Shown here: positions 1 to 8,533 of the stretch, one piece after another | Position numbering within the stretch: position 1 is the stretch's first letter | Layout: each line of letters opens with the position of its first letter | From: Alphaproteobacteria bacterium | Lineage (GTDB): Bacteria > Pseudomonadota > Alphaproteobacteria > Caulobacterales > Caulobacteraceae | DNA: 64,000 nucleotides | NCBI GenBank assembly: GCA_018820205.1 | Contig: JAHJOK010000056.1 | Coordinates: 1-64,000 of the forward strand | Direction of reading: 5' to 3' | Notes under the pieces: generated by a model | Databases searched by the model: none | The model's input: only the letters and a program-made list of their open reading frames with translations | What the model was told of the DNA's origin: nothing | Position numbers and translations under genes: made by a program

Positions 1-1055
1 ATCTGCCAGCCGGTCAGTTGGGAGGCCAGACGCACGTTCTGGCCGCGACGGCCGATGGCCAGCGACAGCTGTTCGTCGGGCACGACGACCTCGACGCGGT
101 CGGCTTCCTCGTCCAGCACCACCTTGGACACCTCGGCCGGGGCCAGGGCGTTGACGATGAAGGTCGGCTCGTCCGGGTTCCACTGGATGATGTCGATCTT
201 CTCGCCCTGCAGCTCGGCCACGACCGCCTGAACGCGCGAGCCGCGCATGCCGACGCAGGCGCCGACAGGATCGATTGAGGAATCGTTCGACAGCACGGCC
301 ATCTTGGCGCGCGAGCCGCTGTCGCGGGCGGCGGCGCGGATCTCGATCACGCCGTCATAGACCTCGGGCACTTCCTGGGCGAACAGCTTGGCCATGAAGC
401 CTGGGTGCGCCCGCGACAGCATGATCTGCGGGCCCTTGGCCTCGGGACGCACGTCGTAGATGTAGGTGCGGATCCGGTCGCCGATGTTGAAGATTTCGCG
501 CGGGATCGACTGGTCGCGGCGCATGATGCCCTCGCCCCGGCCCAGATCGACGATGGTGTTGCCGTATTCGACGCGCTTGACGGTGCCGTTGACGATCTCG
601 CCGACGCGATCCTTGAACTCTTCGTACTGGTTGGCGCGCTCGGCCTCGCGGACCTTTCCGGTGATGACCTGACGAGCCATCTGGGTCTGGACGCGACCGA
701 ACTCGAACGGCGGCAGGTCTTCGACGTATTCCTTGCCGACGACCGCCTCGGGATCGCGCTTGGACGCATCGGTCAGGCGCACCATGGCCGAGTCGTTGAA
801 CTCCTCCAGCTCGTCTTCCGGCATCCAGTCGTCCTCGACGATGGTGACGTGACGGGTCAGGGCCAGTTCGCCGGTCTTGGGGTCGATCCTGGCGCGGATA
901 TCGTGATGGGCGCCGTAGCGCGACTTGGCGCCCTTCTGGATGGCTTCCTCCAGGGCCTCGATGACGATCTCGCGGTCGATGTTCTTTTCCTGGGCGACCG
1001 CGTTGGCGATCTGCAGAAGTTCCAGGCGATTGGCGGAAATACCGGTCACGGCCAT
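1..1055 (-). CDS. nusA: Transcription termination/antitermination factor NusA (3' end outside window)
   Basis: NusA binds RNA polymerase and nascent RNA and modulates pausing, termination and antitermination. About 351 N-terminal codons are visible. In order they show the RNAP-binding N-terminal domain, an S1 domain ([20 protein letters not shown]), and KH domains with [18 protein letters not shown] and a second [12 protein letters not shown] motif. The ATG overlaps the rimP stop by one base (TGATG), the usual rimP-nusA translational coupling. The C-terminal part runs off the left edge. Identity is clear from domain order and from the neighbouring rimP. Confidence 0.97.
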   Translation of the reverse strand, partial: MAVTGISANRLELLQIANAVAQEKNIDREIVIEALEEAIQKGAKSRYGAHHDIRARIDPKTGELALTRHVTIVEDDWMPEDELEEFNDSAMVRLTDASKRDPEAVVGKEYVEDLPPFEFGRVQTQMARQVITGKVREAERANQYEEFKDRVGEIVNGTVKRVEYGNTIVDLGRGEGIMRRDQSIPREIFNIGDRIRTYIYDVRPEAKGPQIMLSRAHPGFMAKLFAQEVPEVYDGVIEIRAAARDSGSRAKMAVLSNDSSIDPVGACVGMRGSRVQAVVAELQGEKIDIIQWNPDEPTFIVNALAPAEVSKVVLDEEADRVEVVVPDEQLSLAIGRRGQNVRLASQLTGWQ

Positions 1056-1651
1056 CAGGCGTCGTCCTCAGAAGTCTTGGTGGTGTTGTTGCGGTCTTCG
1101 GGCGAGCCTTCGGGCAGGCCGTCATCTTCGGGTTCGCCCCGCGCGGCGCGGATCGCGGCGCCGCGTTTCAACAGGGCGTCGTTCATGACCAGCTTGGCGT
1201 CCACCAGCCAGTCGAAGGGGATCAGGGCGGTGTCGTCCTCGCCGTCCAGGTCGATGGCGATATTGTCGCCTTCCACGCCCGCGACCAGACCCTTGAAGCG
1301 TTTGCGCCCCTCGATCATCCGGTCGGTTTCAAGGCGCGCTTCGAAGCCCTCGAACAGGTCGAAATCCTTTAGCCGGGTCAGCGGCCGGTCGACGCCGGGC
1401 GATGACACCTCCAGCAGGTATTCGCCCGCGATGGGGTCGGCGGCGTCCAGCACCTCGGACATGGCGCGGCTCAGGCGCGCGCACTCGCCGACGTCGATGT
1501 CGTTGTCGGCCGGGCGCTCGGCCATGACCTGCAGCCGCCGACGCAAGGTCCCGCCCATCAGGCGAACGCGCACGATATCCAGACCGATCGATTCCGCGAC
1601 GGGATCGATCAGCTCCAGGATCTGGCGGTCTTCGACGGTCTTGGCGCGCAA
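1055..1651 (-). CDS. rimP: Ribosome maturation factor RimP
   Basis: RimP assists 30S subunit maturation. The protein is about 198 aa, with the N-terminal domain followed by the characteristic stretch [15 protein letters not shown] and an SH3-like C-terminal domain. The open frame extends to 1837, but the extra 62 residues run through a strong terminator hairpin and are not RimP-like. I therefore choose the TTG at 1651, giving a start [10 protein letters not shown]; a CTG at 1666 is the alternative. No strong Shine-Dalgarno is visible for either. The gene overlaps nusA by one base. Confidence 0.9.
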   Translation of the reverse strand: MRAKTVEDRQILELIDPVAESIGLDIVRVRLMGGTLRRRLQVMAERPADNDIDVGECARLSRAMSEVLDAADPIAGEYLLEVSSPGVDRPLTRLKDFDLFEGFEARLETDRMIEGRKRFKGLVAGVEGDNIAIDLDGEDDTALIPFDWLVDAKLVMNDALLKRGAAIRAARGEPEDDGLPEGSPEDRNNTTKTSEDDA

Positions 1652-1668
1652 GGGGCTGGATCTCAGGC

Positions 1669-1705
1669 AAAAATAAAAGCGGTCGGCCCCGACGGCCGCC
1701 GCTTT
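1669..1705 (-). terminator. Rho-independent terminator/attenuator immediately upstream of rimP
   Basis: On the minus strand a 7-bp stem AAAGCGG/CCGCTTT (1699-1705 with 1676-1682) encloses an inner GGCC/GGCC pairing and is followed directly by the T-tract TTTTATTTTT. The tract ends about 18 nt before the rimP start. Its position inside the likely rimP-nusA leader suggests transcription attenuation rather than only an end for the upstream gene. Confidence 0.75.
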
Positions 1706-1765
1706 GAACGACGCCGTTGGACGCCGGTCTAACGATGTGAGGGGCCATATAGACCCCTCTCGTGC

Positions 1766-1792
1766 AAAGGGAAAGGGCGGACGCGAACGCCC
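1766..1792 (-). terminator. Weak terminator-like hairpin after the small membrane gene
   Basis: On the minus strand a GGGCG/CGCCC stem (1788-1792 with 1775-1779) is followed by TTTCCCTTT. It lies 11 nt past the stop of the small membrane protein gene. The U-tract is interrupted, so strength is uncertain. It would leave room for a rimP promoter between this hairpin and the attenuator. Confidence 0.4.
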
Positions 1793-1802
1793 GCCATCCG
1801 AC

Positions 1803-2165
1803 CTAGTGAGCGTGCACCCGGTGACGATGACCGCCACCCAGCAGTGTCTTGACGAAGAAGAAGACCGCGATGACCACCGAAAAGGCCAGGAAGAGGGCCA
1901 GCACAGTCATCCAGAAAGTCATGCTCATCAAATCCGGCAGCGCGAACGCGCCGCCGTCCAGCATCGGTCGCAACAGGCCCACCAGGATATAGACCAATGT
2001 CGCGCCCAGGGCCGTGCTGAACAGACTGCGCCAGGCCGGCATCATGAAGGCCGCGATCAGGGCGATGATCAGCCCAACCACCTGATTGACGCTGTCGAAC
2101 CCGCTCTGTGTGAGGGCGAACACCCCTTGGATCAGATTGCCCAGCTGGGCGAAGAACTCTTCCAT
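1803..2165 (-). CDS. Small integral membrane protein, function unknown
   Basis: I do not recognise this 120-aa protein. It has three likely membrane segments (about residues 30-45, 50-68 and 83-108, e.g. [20 protein letters not shown]) and a His-rich tail [11 protein letters not shown] that could bind metal, which is speculation. The ATG at 2165 is preceded by GGAG at a suitable distance; a GTG one codon upstream is also possible. It lies between dut and rimP on the same strand. Coding status is supported by length, ribosome-binding site and coherent hydrophobic pattern. Confidence 0.7.
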   Translation of the reverse strand: MEEFFAQLGNLIQGVFALTQSGFDSVNQVVGLIIALIAAFMMPAWRSLFSTALGATLVYILVGLLRPMLDGGAFALPDLMSMTFWMTVLALFLAFSVVIAVFFFVKTLLGGGHRHRVHAH

Positions 2166-2248
2166 CACTCACGCTCCGGGTCGTTGCTCACGGCCCAGCT
2201 TGGCCGTTGGCAGAGTAAACGCCGGTATCCCGGAATGGATGCGAGTCT

Positions 2249-2698
2249 TTATCGGCCGGTCGAGCCGAACCCGCCCGCGCCCCGCGCGGTGTCGTCCAGG
2301 CTATCGACTTCGGCGACCGTCGCCTGGGCCACGGCGGCCACGACCATCTGGGCGATGCGCTCGCCGCGTTTAATCACGAACGGCTCCTGACCCAGGTTGA
2401 TCAGGATGACCCCGACCTCGCCGCGGTAGTCGCTGTCGATCGTGCCCGGCGTGTTCGGCGCGCTGATCCCGTGCTTCAGGGCCAGGCCTGAGCGGGGCCG
2501 GATCTGCGCTTCCCACCCCTGCTCCAGCGCGATCTTCAGCCCGGTCGGGACCAGGGCCCGCGCGCCCGGCTCCAGCGTCACCGGCGCGTCCTCCGGCACG
2601 GCGGCTCGCAGGTCCATCCCGGCCGATCCGGCGGTCTCATAGGCGGGCAGGGGCAGGCCCTCGGAATGGGGCAGACGCAGAATGCGAAGCGTGGTCAA
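2249..2698 (-). CDS. dut: dUTP diphosphatase (dUTPase)
   Basis: Hydrolyses dUTP to dUMP and pyrophosphate, keeping uracil out of DNA and supplying dTMP synthesis. At 149 aa it has normal length for the trimeric family. Visible motifs in order are [40 protein letters not shown] and the C-terminal [11 protein letters not shown] arm that closes over the active site. The start appears to be TTG at 2698, ten bases after the coaBC stop, with GAGAG upstream. The coaBC-dut pair is a common operon. Confidence 0.96.
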   Translation of the reverse strand: MTTLRILRLPHSEGLPLPAYETAGSAGMDLRAAVPEDAPVTLEPGARALVPTGLKIALEQGWEAQIRPRSGLALKHGISAPNTPGTIDSDYRGEVGVILINLGQEPFVIKRGERIAQMVVAAVAQATVAEVDSLDDTARGAGGFGSTGR

Positions 2699-2708
2699 GA
2701 CGGGGCTC

Positions 2709-3938
2709 TCAGGCTTGGGGGGAGAAATGATCGGCGATGCGGTCGGCCAGTCGCGCGGCCACCTCGGTCTTGGACAGGCGCGGCCAGGGCTCGGCGCCGT
2801 CGCGGGTCACCAGCAGCACGGTGTTGCCGTCCGCGCCGAACACGTCGGCCGAGACGTCGTTGCCGACGATCCAGTCGCAGCCCTTCCGCGACAGCTTCGA
2901 GCGGGCGTTGGCCTCCAGGTCCGTGGTCTCCGCGGCGAAACCGATGACCAGGGCGGGCCGGTTCGGGCCCGGTTTGGCGATGCCGGCGAGGATGTCCGGG
3001 TTCTCGATCAGGGCCAGGGTCGGCGGGCCGCCCGGGGCCTTCTTGATCTTGCCGCCGGCGACGGTGTCGACCCGCCAATCGGCCACGGCAGCGCTGAGCA
3101 CCGCGATGTCGGCCGGCAGCGCGCCCTCGGTCGCCGCCTTCATCTCCACCGCCGTCTCGACGTCGATGCGCGTGACCCCGACCGGCGCGGCCAGACCCGT
3201 CGGCCCGGACACCAGGGTGACCTCGGCCCCCCGCTCGGCCAGGGCGACGGCGATGGCGTAGCCCTGTTTGCCGCTGGAGCGATTGGTCAGTCCCCGCACC
3301 GGGTCGATCGGCTCGAACGTCGGCCCGGCCGTCACCACCGCGCGGCGACCGGTCAGCGCACGCCCGTCGGGACCGCTCAGCAGGCTGGAGATCGCCTCAA
3401 GAATCGCCGCCGGCTCGGCCATCCGGCCGGGACCGAACTCGCCGCAGGCCATTTCGCCCTCGTCCGGCCCGACCACCGCCATGCCGTGAAAGCCGGCGAA
3501 GCCCGTAAGACGGGCGACATTGGCCTTAACCGCCGGGTGCAGCCACATGCGCACGTTCATCGCCGGGGCCAGCAGCACCCGCTTGTCGGTGGCCAGCAGG
3601 GTCGTGGAGGCCAGGTCGTCGGCCATGCCGTTCGCGGCCTTGGCGATCAGCCCCGCCGTCGCCGGCGCGACAACAACCAGATCGGCCCAGCGCGACAGCT
3701 CGATATGACCCATGGTCGTCTCGTCGTCGGGGTGGAACAGGCCCATGCGCACGGCCTCTCCGGTCAGGGCCGCCAGAGACAGGGGGGTGACGAACTCGGC
3801 CCCGCTCGCGGTCAGGACGGCGCGGACCTGTGCCCCCGCCTTCTTCAGCAGCCGCACCAGCTCCAGCGCCTTGTAGGCGGCGATGCCGCCGCCGACGATC
3901 AGCAGGATTTTCCGGTGGGTCAGGGCCGCGCTGGACAT
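2709..3938 (-). CDS. coaBC: Bifunctional phosphopantothenoylcysteine decarboxylase / phosphopantothenate-cysteine ligase
   Basis: Carries out two steps of coenzyme A synthesis: ligation of cysteine to 4'-phosphopantothenate (CoaB) and decarboxylation to 4'-phosphopantetheine (CoaC). The 409-aa protein has the N-terminal flavoprotein domain with [14 protein letters not shown], the catalytic His in [13 protein letters not shown], and the PAMNVRMW substrate motif. A C-terminal CoaB domain follows with [14 protein letters not shown] and [10 protein letters not shown]. The ATG at 3938 diverges from the lipoprotein gene at 4055. Confidence 0.97.
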   Translation of the reverse strand: MSSAALTHRKILLIVGGGIAAYKALELVRLLKKAGAQVRAVLTASGAEFVTPLSLAALTGEAVRMGLFHPDDETTMGHIELSRWADLVVVAPATAGLIAKAANGMADDLASTTLLATDKRVLLAPAMNVRMWLHPAVKANVARLTGFAGFHGMAVVGPDEGEMACGEFGPGRMAEPAAILEAISSLLSGPDGRALTGRRAVVTAGPTFEPIDPVRGLTNRSSGKQGYAIAVALAERGAEVTLVSGPTGLAAPVGVTRIDVETAVEMKAATEGALPADIAVLSAAVADWRVDTVAGGKIKKAPGGPPTLALIENPDILAGIAKPGPNRPALVIGFAAETTDLEANARSKLSRKGCDWIVGNDVSADVFGADGNTVLLVTRDGAEPWPRLSKTEVAARLADRIADHFSPQA

Positions 3939-3991
3939 GACCTCCGTCTAGCCGCCGCGACCGCGCGCGTCGAGCGAGCTGAAAAAGAACA

Positions 3992-4021
3992 TTGCAAGAA
4001 CAAACGGCTTGTGTCTAACAT
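3992..4021 (+). promoter_or_regulatory. Putative housekeeping promoter for the lipoprotein gene
   Basis: TTGCAA at 3992-3997 and TAACAT at 4016-4021 are separated by 18 nt. They lie in a relatively AT-rich stretch 34 nt upstream of the 4055 start. Motif matching only. Confidence 0.35.
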
Positions 4022-4054
4022 CGTTCGGCGGGTTCTGGATGGATGGAGGGTGGA

Positions 4055-4564
4055 ATGAAGATCGGATTGTTCGCGGGCGCGGCCATGGCGGCGCTGATGG
4101 GATTGGCGGGGTGCGGCGCGGGCGATTCCGCCGTCGAGACGCGCGAGCGCGCCGCCGACGCGGCCGGGGTCGCGCTGACGGCAGCATCGGGTGCGACGAC
4201 GGCCGAGGCCGCGACGCCTGAGGCGCCCGTCGAACGCACGGTCATCACCGCAAATCGGCGCGAAACCGTCGATGAGAAGGTTCGGCGACTGTATGAGCGC
4301 AACGGAGCCGATTTCGGCGCGCGCTCGGCCGAGGATTTCCTCGACAAGGTGACGACCTTCACCACCCGGCCCCCGGCCGGCGTCGATACGGCCACGCGAC
4401 CGAACGGCGACACCCTGTTGTACCAGGCGTCGACCAACACCTTCGCCGTGGTGTCGCGCGACGGGACGCCGCGCACCATGTTCAAGCCGGATGACGGCCC
4501 GACCTACTGGGCCGAACAGAAGGCGGCGGCGCCCACGTTCGGCCAGCGACGTTCGGGCGGCTGA
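4055..4564 (+). CDS. Lipoprotein with a degenerate BECR-type toxin-nuclease-like domain
   Basis: A 169-aa predicted lipoprotein: signal peptide with lipobox LAGC (Cys20), an Ala/Thr-rich linker to about residue 60, then a compact domain. That domain contains LYERNGADFGARSAEDF, the segment NGDTLLYQASTNTFAVV, and TMFKPDDGPTYWAEQ. The last two resemble the core of Barnase-EndoU-ColicinE5/D-RelE-like nucleases at the ends of polymorphic toxins. In that family the first motif is typically HFxKHG; here both His positions are Leu79 and Asn83, so catalysis is doubtful. ATG 4055 has GGAGG upstream. It stands alone, divergent from coaBC, with no immunity gene evident. Confidence 0.8.
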   Translation: MKIGLFAGAAMAALMGLAGCGAGDSAVETRERAADAAGVALTAASGATTAEAATPEAPVERTVITANRRETVDEKVRRLYERNGADFGARSAEDFLDKVTTFTTRPPAGVDTATRPNGDTLLYQASTNTFAVVSRDGTPRTMFKPDDGPTYWAEQKAAAPTFGQRRSGG

Positions 4565-4588
4565 AGCGACGGTGCTCAGGCCGCGCCC

Positions 4589-4999
4589 TCAGGCGTCCTG
4601 ATCCTTGCCAGACATTTCCCGGATCATTTCCAGCGCCAGCTTCTGTTGCCGGCTGGTCAGCTGGGGCGCGAGGCGAGCGATCTCGATCGTGTAGCGGGTC
4701 GAGGGGAAGTCGTGGTCGAACGGCGCGGTCTCGCCTTCGGCCATGCCCGGCTGGCCGGCGCCCAGGCCCTGGAAGAAATAGCCGATATCGACCTTGAAGA
4801 AGCGCGCGATGTCCCAGAGTTTGGACGCCGAAATCCGGTTGGCGCCCTTCTCGTATTTCTGGATCTGCTGAAAGGTCAGGCCCAGCGCCCGGCCGAGATC
4901 ACTCTGATTGTATCCCAGGCTGATGCGTTTTTCGCAGACCCGCCTGCCCACATGACGGTCCACCGGGTGGGGTCCGTCCTCGCCAATGCCTCTTGCCAT
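4589..4999 (-). CDS. XRE-family helix-turn-helix transcriptional regulator
   Basis: A 136-aa DNA-binding protein. The N-terminal HTH spans roughly residues 18-72, including YNQSDLGRALGLTFQQIQ and KYEKGANRISASKLWDIARF. A C-terminal region with an amphipathic helix (LTSRQQKLALEMIREM) probably mediates oligomerisation. The HTH closely resembles the regulator at 11565, implying paralogy. It lies just downstream of another XRE gene on the same strand, separated by an AT-rich gap. Target genes cannot be told from sequence. Confidence 0.9.
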   Translation of the reverse strand: MARGIGEDGPHPVDRHVGRRVCEKRISLGYNQSDLGRALGLTFQQIQKYEKGANRISASKLWDIARFFKVDIGYFFQGLGAGQPGMAEGETAPFDHDFPSTRYTIEIARLAPQLTSRQQKLALEMIREMSGKDQDA

Positions 5000-5096
5000 C
5001 TGGTCGTCTGCCGTCGGAATTGTTGCAACGGCGAATGGAATGCGCCTCTAAGGCAAAGGTGTCATGTAAAAATTTTTTCAGGTTGCATTTCTGGAC
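5000..5096. promoter_or_regulatory. AT-rich intergenic segment with GTTGCAAC palindrome, possible operator
   Basis: The gap between two XRE genes is unusually AT-rich for this genome, with AAAAATTTTTT at 5069-5079. It holds the perfect palindrome GTTGCAAC (5022-5029) and a partial copy GTTGCA (5082-5087). It probably contains the promoter and possibly an autoregulatory operator of the downstream XRE gene. Inference only. Confidence 0.35.
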
Positions 5097-5519
5097 CTAT
5101 CGCGGCGTCGACTTCAGCGCCCGGATCAGGGTTTCGGCGACCTCAAGCCGGTCCAGGGGCAGGCCGGCGGCAGTCCTGGCCAGGGCTGCGGCGCGTTTGG
5201 CGCGGGTGTCCTCGTGGTCGAAATCCGGTGCGGATTCGGCCAGTCCCGCGACCTCGCCGATCACATGATGCGGCATGTCGACGAACAGGGCGGCGACATC
5301 GAGGCCCAGACGTCTGCAGATCTGCCAAAGCCGCCCGGCCGGGATGCGCTGGCTGCCGTTCTCCCATTTCTGGATCGTCGCCACCGAGACGCCGAGATAG
5401 TCGGCCAGCGCGCTTCGCGACATCCGCGCGGCCCGTTCGATCCTGAGCCGCGCGCCCAGCGGCGCGTCGATATGTCCCGTCTGGCCCGGATCGACGGCGT
5501 CCTGCCGGTCGCGGCTCAC
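5097..5519 (-). CDS. XRE-family helix-turn-helix transcriptional regulator
   Basis: A 140-aa protein with an HTH at about residues 22-76 (MSRSALADYLGVSVATIQ, KWENGSQRIPAGRLWQICRR) and a short C-terminal helical region. It starts with GTG at 5519 overlapping the lnt stop by four bases (GTGA), so it is probably translated from the lnt transcript. Which genes it controls is unknown. Confidence 0.9.
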   Translation of the reverse strand: MSRDRQDAVDPGQTGHIDAPLGARLRIERAARMSRSALADYLGVSVATIQKWENGSQRIPAGRLWQICRRLGLDVAALFVDMPHHVIGEVAGLAESAPDFDHEDTRAKRAAALARTAAGLPLDRLEVAETLIRALKSTPR

Positions 5520-7099
5520 CGCCGACGATTCCGCCAGACACGCAGGACCAGAGGCCCCAGCCCCCCCAGCGCCATCAGCCAGAAGAACAGGTCGCCGACC
5601 CGGCCATAGGGGGTGATCCCGACCGGCGCCGGCAATCGGGCGTCGATGACGCCGCTTTCGCCCGGCTCCAGCCGTTGGCCGTCCACCACCCGGCCCCAGG
5701 GATCGATCATGGCCGAGACCCCGGTCGGGGTGGCCCGCACCACCGGCAATCCGGTCTCGATCGCGCGATAGCTGGCCAGGTTCAGATGCTGGATCGGACC
5801 GGAGGTGGCCCCGAACCAGGCGTCGTTGGAGACATTGACGATCCAGTCCGGCCGCCCGCCGGCCCCGGGCGTGAAGCCGGGATACAGGCTCTCGTAACAG
5901 ATCAGCGGCTGGACCCGCGGCGCATTGGGCAGGTCGATCGGCGACGGCCGCGGCCCGGCGCTGAAATCCGATGGCATATGCACCAGGCTGCGCACGCCCA
6001 TGGCGCCCATCAGGTCGCCCAGGGGCAGGAACTCGCCGAACGGCACCAGCCGGTATTTGTCATAGACGGCGGCGACCCTAAGGCCGGCCCCGCCGACATC
6101 CTCCAGGGCGAACAGGCTGTTGTAGTATCGCGCCCGACCGTCGGTCCCGACCTCTCCCCGCGCCAGTCCCGCCAGCAGCGTCTGCCTCGGCTGAACCGCC
6201 CGGGCGATGGCCGCGCCGTCGGCCGAGGCCGGGTCGAAGACGTCGTTGAAACTGGCCGGCAGGGCGCCCTCGGGCCAGACCACGATGTCGGGAACCGCCG
6301 CCCCGTCGCGCGCCGTCAGGTTCACATAGCGATCGACGATCGAGCGATAGGCCTCGGGCGTCCATTTCGACTCCTGCTGCACGTCGGCCTGGACGATCCG
6401 GACCAGGGTGTCGGTCGGCCGCACCCGGGCGTCGCCCAGCCGCACCGCGCCGCCGACGGCCAGGGCGATCAGGACCAGGGCGCCGGTCAGGGCCACGCCC
6501 GCCCGCGCCTTGCGCGTCCCCTCGCCCAGCAGGACGCCGAAGGCCGAAACCGCCGCGACGGTGACGATCCCCAGCCCATAGACCCCGACCACCGCCGCGA
6601 ACTGCGACACCGCCGACCCCGCGCCCCACGCCGCGCCCGCAGGGTTCCAGGGAAAGCCGGTCAGGACGTGACCCCGAAGCCATTCGAACAGGCCGAACAG
6701 GGCGGCGAAGACCAGAACCCGCGTCAGGCCGACCGGCGCGAACCGGCGATAGAGGGCCGCGGCCCCGCCCCAGAACAGGCCGATCCCGGCCGGCAGCAGG
6801 CTGGCCGCGAAGGGCGCCATCCAGGCCTGGGCCGGATCGACCAGAAACGCCTCCGCCACCCACCAGCAGCCGACGCCGAAATAGCCAAAGCCCGCCAGCC
6901 ACCCCATCCAGAAGGCGCCGCGCGTCGATGCCGACCGCTCGGCCAGAAGCATCAGCAGCGGATAGCCCAGCAGACCCGGCAACACCCCGAACGGCGGATG
7001 CGCCAGGGCCGCCGCGATCCCGGCGACCAGCGCCAGGCCGATCCGGGCCAGGCGGCCGTCGACGCCGCCGCGCAGTTTCTGGAGAAGCTCAGCCGTCAT
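5516..7099 (-). CDS. lnt: Apolipoprotein N-acyltransferase
   Basis: Adds the third acyl chain to the N-terminal Cys of lipoproteins in the inner membrane, the last step of lipoprotein maturation. About 527 aa from the ATG at 7099. The N-terminal half has six or more membrane segments and the C-terminal half is a nitrilase-like domain. The catalytic triad is visible as Glu277 (VVWPEGALP), Lys348 (YDKYRLVPFGEFLP) and Cys401 (LICYESLYPG). An upstream GTG would add 13 residues but is less likely. The gene overlaps ybeY by 11 bases and the following XRE gene by four. Confidence 0.96.
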   Translation of the reverse strand: MTAELLQKLRGGVDGRLARIGLALVAGIAAALAHPPFGVLPGLLGYPLLMLLAERSASTRGAFWMGWLAGFGYFGVGCWWVAEAFLVDPAQAWMAPFAASLLPAGIGLFWGGAAALYRRFAPVGLTRVLVFAALFGLFEWLRGHVLTGFPWNPAGAAWGAGSAVSQFAAVVGVYGLGIVTVAAVSAFGVLLGEGTRKARAGVALTGALVLIALAVGGAVRLGDARVRPTDTLVRIVQADVQQESKWTPEAYRSIVDRYVNLTARDGAAVPDIVVWPEGALPASFNDVFDPASADGAAIARAVQPRQTLLAGLARGEVGTDGRARYYNSLFALEDVGGAGLRVAAVYDKYRLVPFGEFLPLGDLMGAMGVRSLVHMPSDFSAGPRPSPIDLPNAPRVQPLICYESLYPGFTPGAGGRPDWIVNVSNDAWFGATSGPIQHLNLASYRAIETGLPVVRATPTGVSAMIDPWGRVVDGQRLEPGESGVIDARLPAPVGITPYGRVGDLFFWLMALGGLGPLVLRVWRNRRR

Positions 7100-7547
7100 G
7101 CGGAAGCGTGTATGGGTCCGATACGCCCAGCCTGGCAAGGATGACGCGCTCCTCCGCCTCCATCGCCTCGGCCTCGGCCTCGATCTCGTGATCCCGCCCC
7201 AACAGATGCAGCACGCCGTGCACCACCAGATGGGTCAGGTGATCCTCCAGCCGCTTGCCCTGCGCCTGGGCCTCGCCGGCGCAGACGCCGTAGGCCAGGA
7301 CGATGTCGCCCAGCGGGACCGGATCGACGCCCGGCATCGGCGCCGCCGGAAACGACAGCACGTTCGTCGGCCGGTCCTTGTCGCGGAAGCGGGCGTTCAG
7401 TTCCCGGACGGCCTCGTCGCCGGTCAGCAGAACGACGATCCCGCCGACCCGGTCCGCAAGGGCGGCGACGGCGGCGCGTTCGACGACGGCCTCGACATCG
7501 TCGACGGCGTCGGTCCAGTCGACGCCCTCGATCTCGACCTCGATCAT
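7089..7547 (-). CDS. ybeY: Endoribonuclease YbeY (rRNA maturation factor)
   Basis: A single-strand-specific metallo-endoribonuclease acting in 16S rRNA 3' maturation and ribosome quality control. At 152 aa it carries the zinc motif HGVLHLLGRDH (HxxxHxxGxxH) and the conserved Arg region RFRDKDRPTNVLSFP. It overlaps phoH by four bases upstream and lnt by 11 downstream, the usual phoH-ybeY arrangement. Confidence 0.97.
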   Translation of the reverse strand: MIEVEIEGVDWTDAVDDVEAVVERAAVAALADRVGGIVVLLTGDEAVRELNARFRDKDRPTNVLSFPAAPMPGVDPVPLGDIVLAYGVCAGEAQAQGKRLEDHLTHLVVHGVLHLLGRDHEIEAEAEAMEAEERVILARLGVSDPYTLPHDG

Positions 7548-8533
7548 GCGGCGGCCGGATCTTCCAGGTCGGGCGCGGGCCGACCCGCAGCGGCGTCGGC
7601 GTCATAGGCGCGCACGATCCGTTCGACCATGGCGTGGCGCACCACGTCCTGAGCCTCGAACTCCAGCACCCCCACGCCCTTCACGTTCCTCAGGATCCGC
7701 AGGGCGTGGGCCAGACCGCTGTCGCGCGGATTCAGCAGGTCGATCTGCGACGGGTCGCCGGTCACCACCATTCGCGCCCCCTCCCCCAGCCGGGTCAGGA
7801 CCATCTTCATCTGAAGCCTGCTGGTGTTCTGGGCCTCATCGACGATGACGAAGGCGTGGCTCAGGGTCCGGCCGCGCATGAAGGCGATCGGCGCGGCCTC
7901 GATCTCGCCCTTGTCGCGGCGTCGCTGGACGTCCTCGGGCCCCAGAATGTCGTTCAGCGCCTCCCAGATCGGGGCCAGATAGGGATCGACCTTCTCGTTC
8001 AGGTCGCCGGGCAGGAAGCCCAGCTTCTCGCCCGCCTCCACCGCCGGACGGGTGATCACCAGCCGGTCCACCTGGCCCCGCCGCAGCAGGTTGGCTCCAT
8101 AGGCCGCCGCCAGAAAGGTCTTGCCCGTCCCCGCCGGTCCGACGCCGAAGCTCAGTTCGCAGTTGGCGAGCGTCTCCAGATAGCGGGCCTGGGCATTGGT
8201 CTTGGGCACGATGGCGCCGCGCTTGCCGACCGGCAGGGCCTTGGGGTCGTTGGAGGCGCCCTTGCCGCCCCCGCCGCGCGCATGGCCGATGCCGGCGCGC
8301 ACGTCGGCCTCGTTGACCTCGGCGCCCTTTTCGGCGCGGCTGATCAAACTGGCGATGACCGCCTTGGCGTTGGCCCGGTCACGGGCGCCGCCATTGATCG
8401 ACACCCCGCCGCCGGGCGCCTCGATCAAGACCTTGAAGGCGTCCTCGATCAGGGCGACGTGACGGCTGTGCGGCCCGATGACGGCGCGCAGGGACCGGTC
8501 GTCCAGTTCGATGAATTCCGACTCACGCGCCAA
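7544..8533 (-). CDS. phoH: PhoH-family ATPase
   Basis: A 329-aa cytoplasmic P-loop NTPase of the PhoH/PhoL family, often linked to YbeY in RNA metabolism. The Walker A motif GPAGTGKT is near residue 132 and Walker B VIVDEAQN further on, with [10 protein letters not shown] as a later motif. The apparent start is TTG at 8533, overlapping the miaB stop by 11 bases; no closer ATG preserves the family N-terminus. Its biochemical role is incompletely defined in the family. Confidence 0.95.
   Translation of the reverse strand: MARESEFIELDDRSLRAVIGPHSRHVALIEDAFKVLIEAPGGGVSINGGARDRANAKAVIASLISRAEKGAEVNEADVRAGIGHARGGGGKGASNDPKALPVGKRGAIVPKTNAQARYLETLANCELSFGVGPAGTGKTFLAAAYGANLLRRGQVDRLVITRPAVEAGEKLGFLPGDLNEKVDPYLAPIWEALNDILGPEDVQRRRDKGEIEAAPIAFMRGRTLSHAFVIVDEAQNTSRLQMKMVLTRLGEGARMVVTGDPSQIDLLNPRDSGLAHALRILRNVKGVGVLEFEAQDVVRHAMVERIVRAYDADAAAGRPAPDLEDPAAA

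Noticed and set aside
2682..4058. Long plus-strand frame opposite dut and coaBC
   Set aside because: Antisense to two well-defined genes and composed of Arg/Gly/Ala repeats typical of shadow frames.
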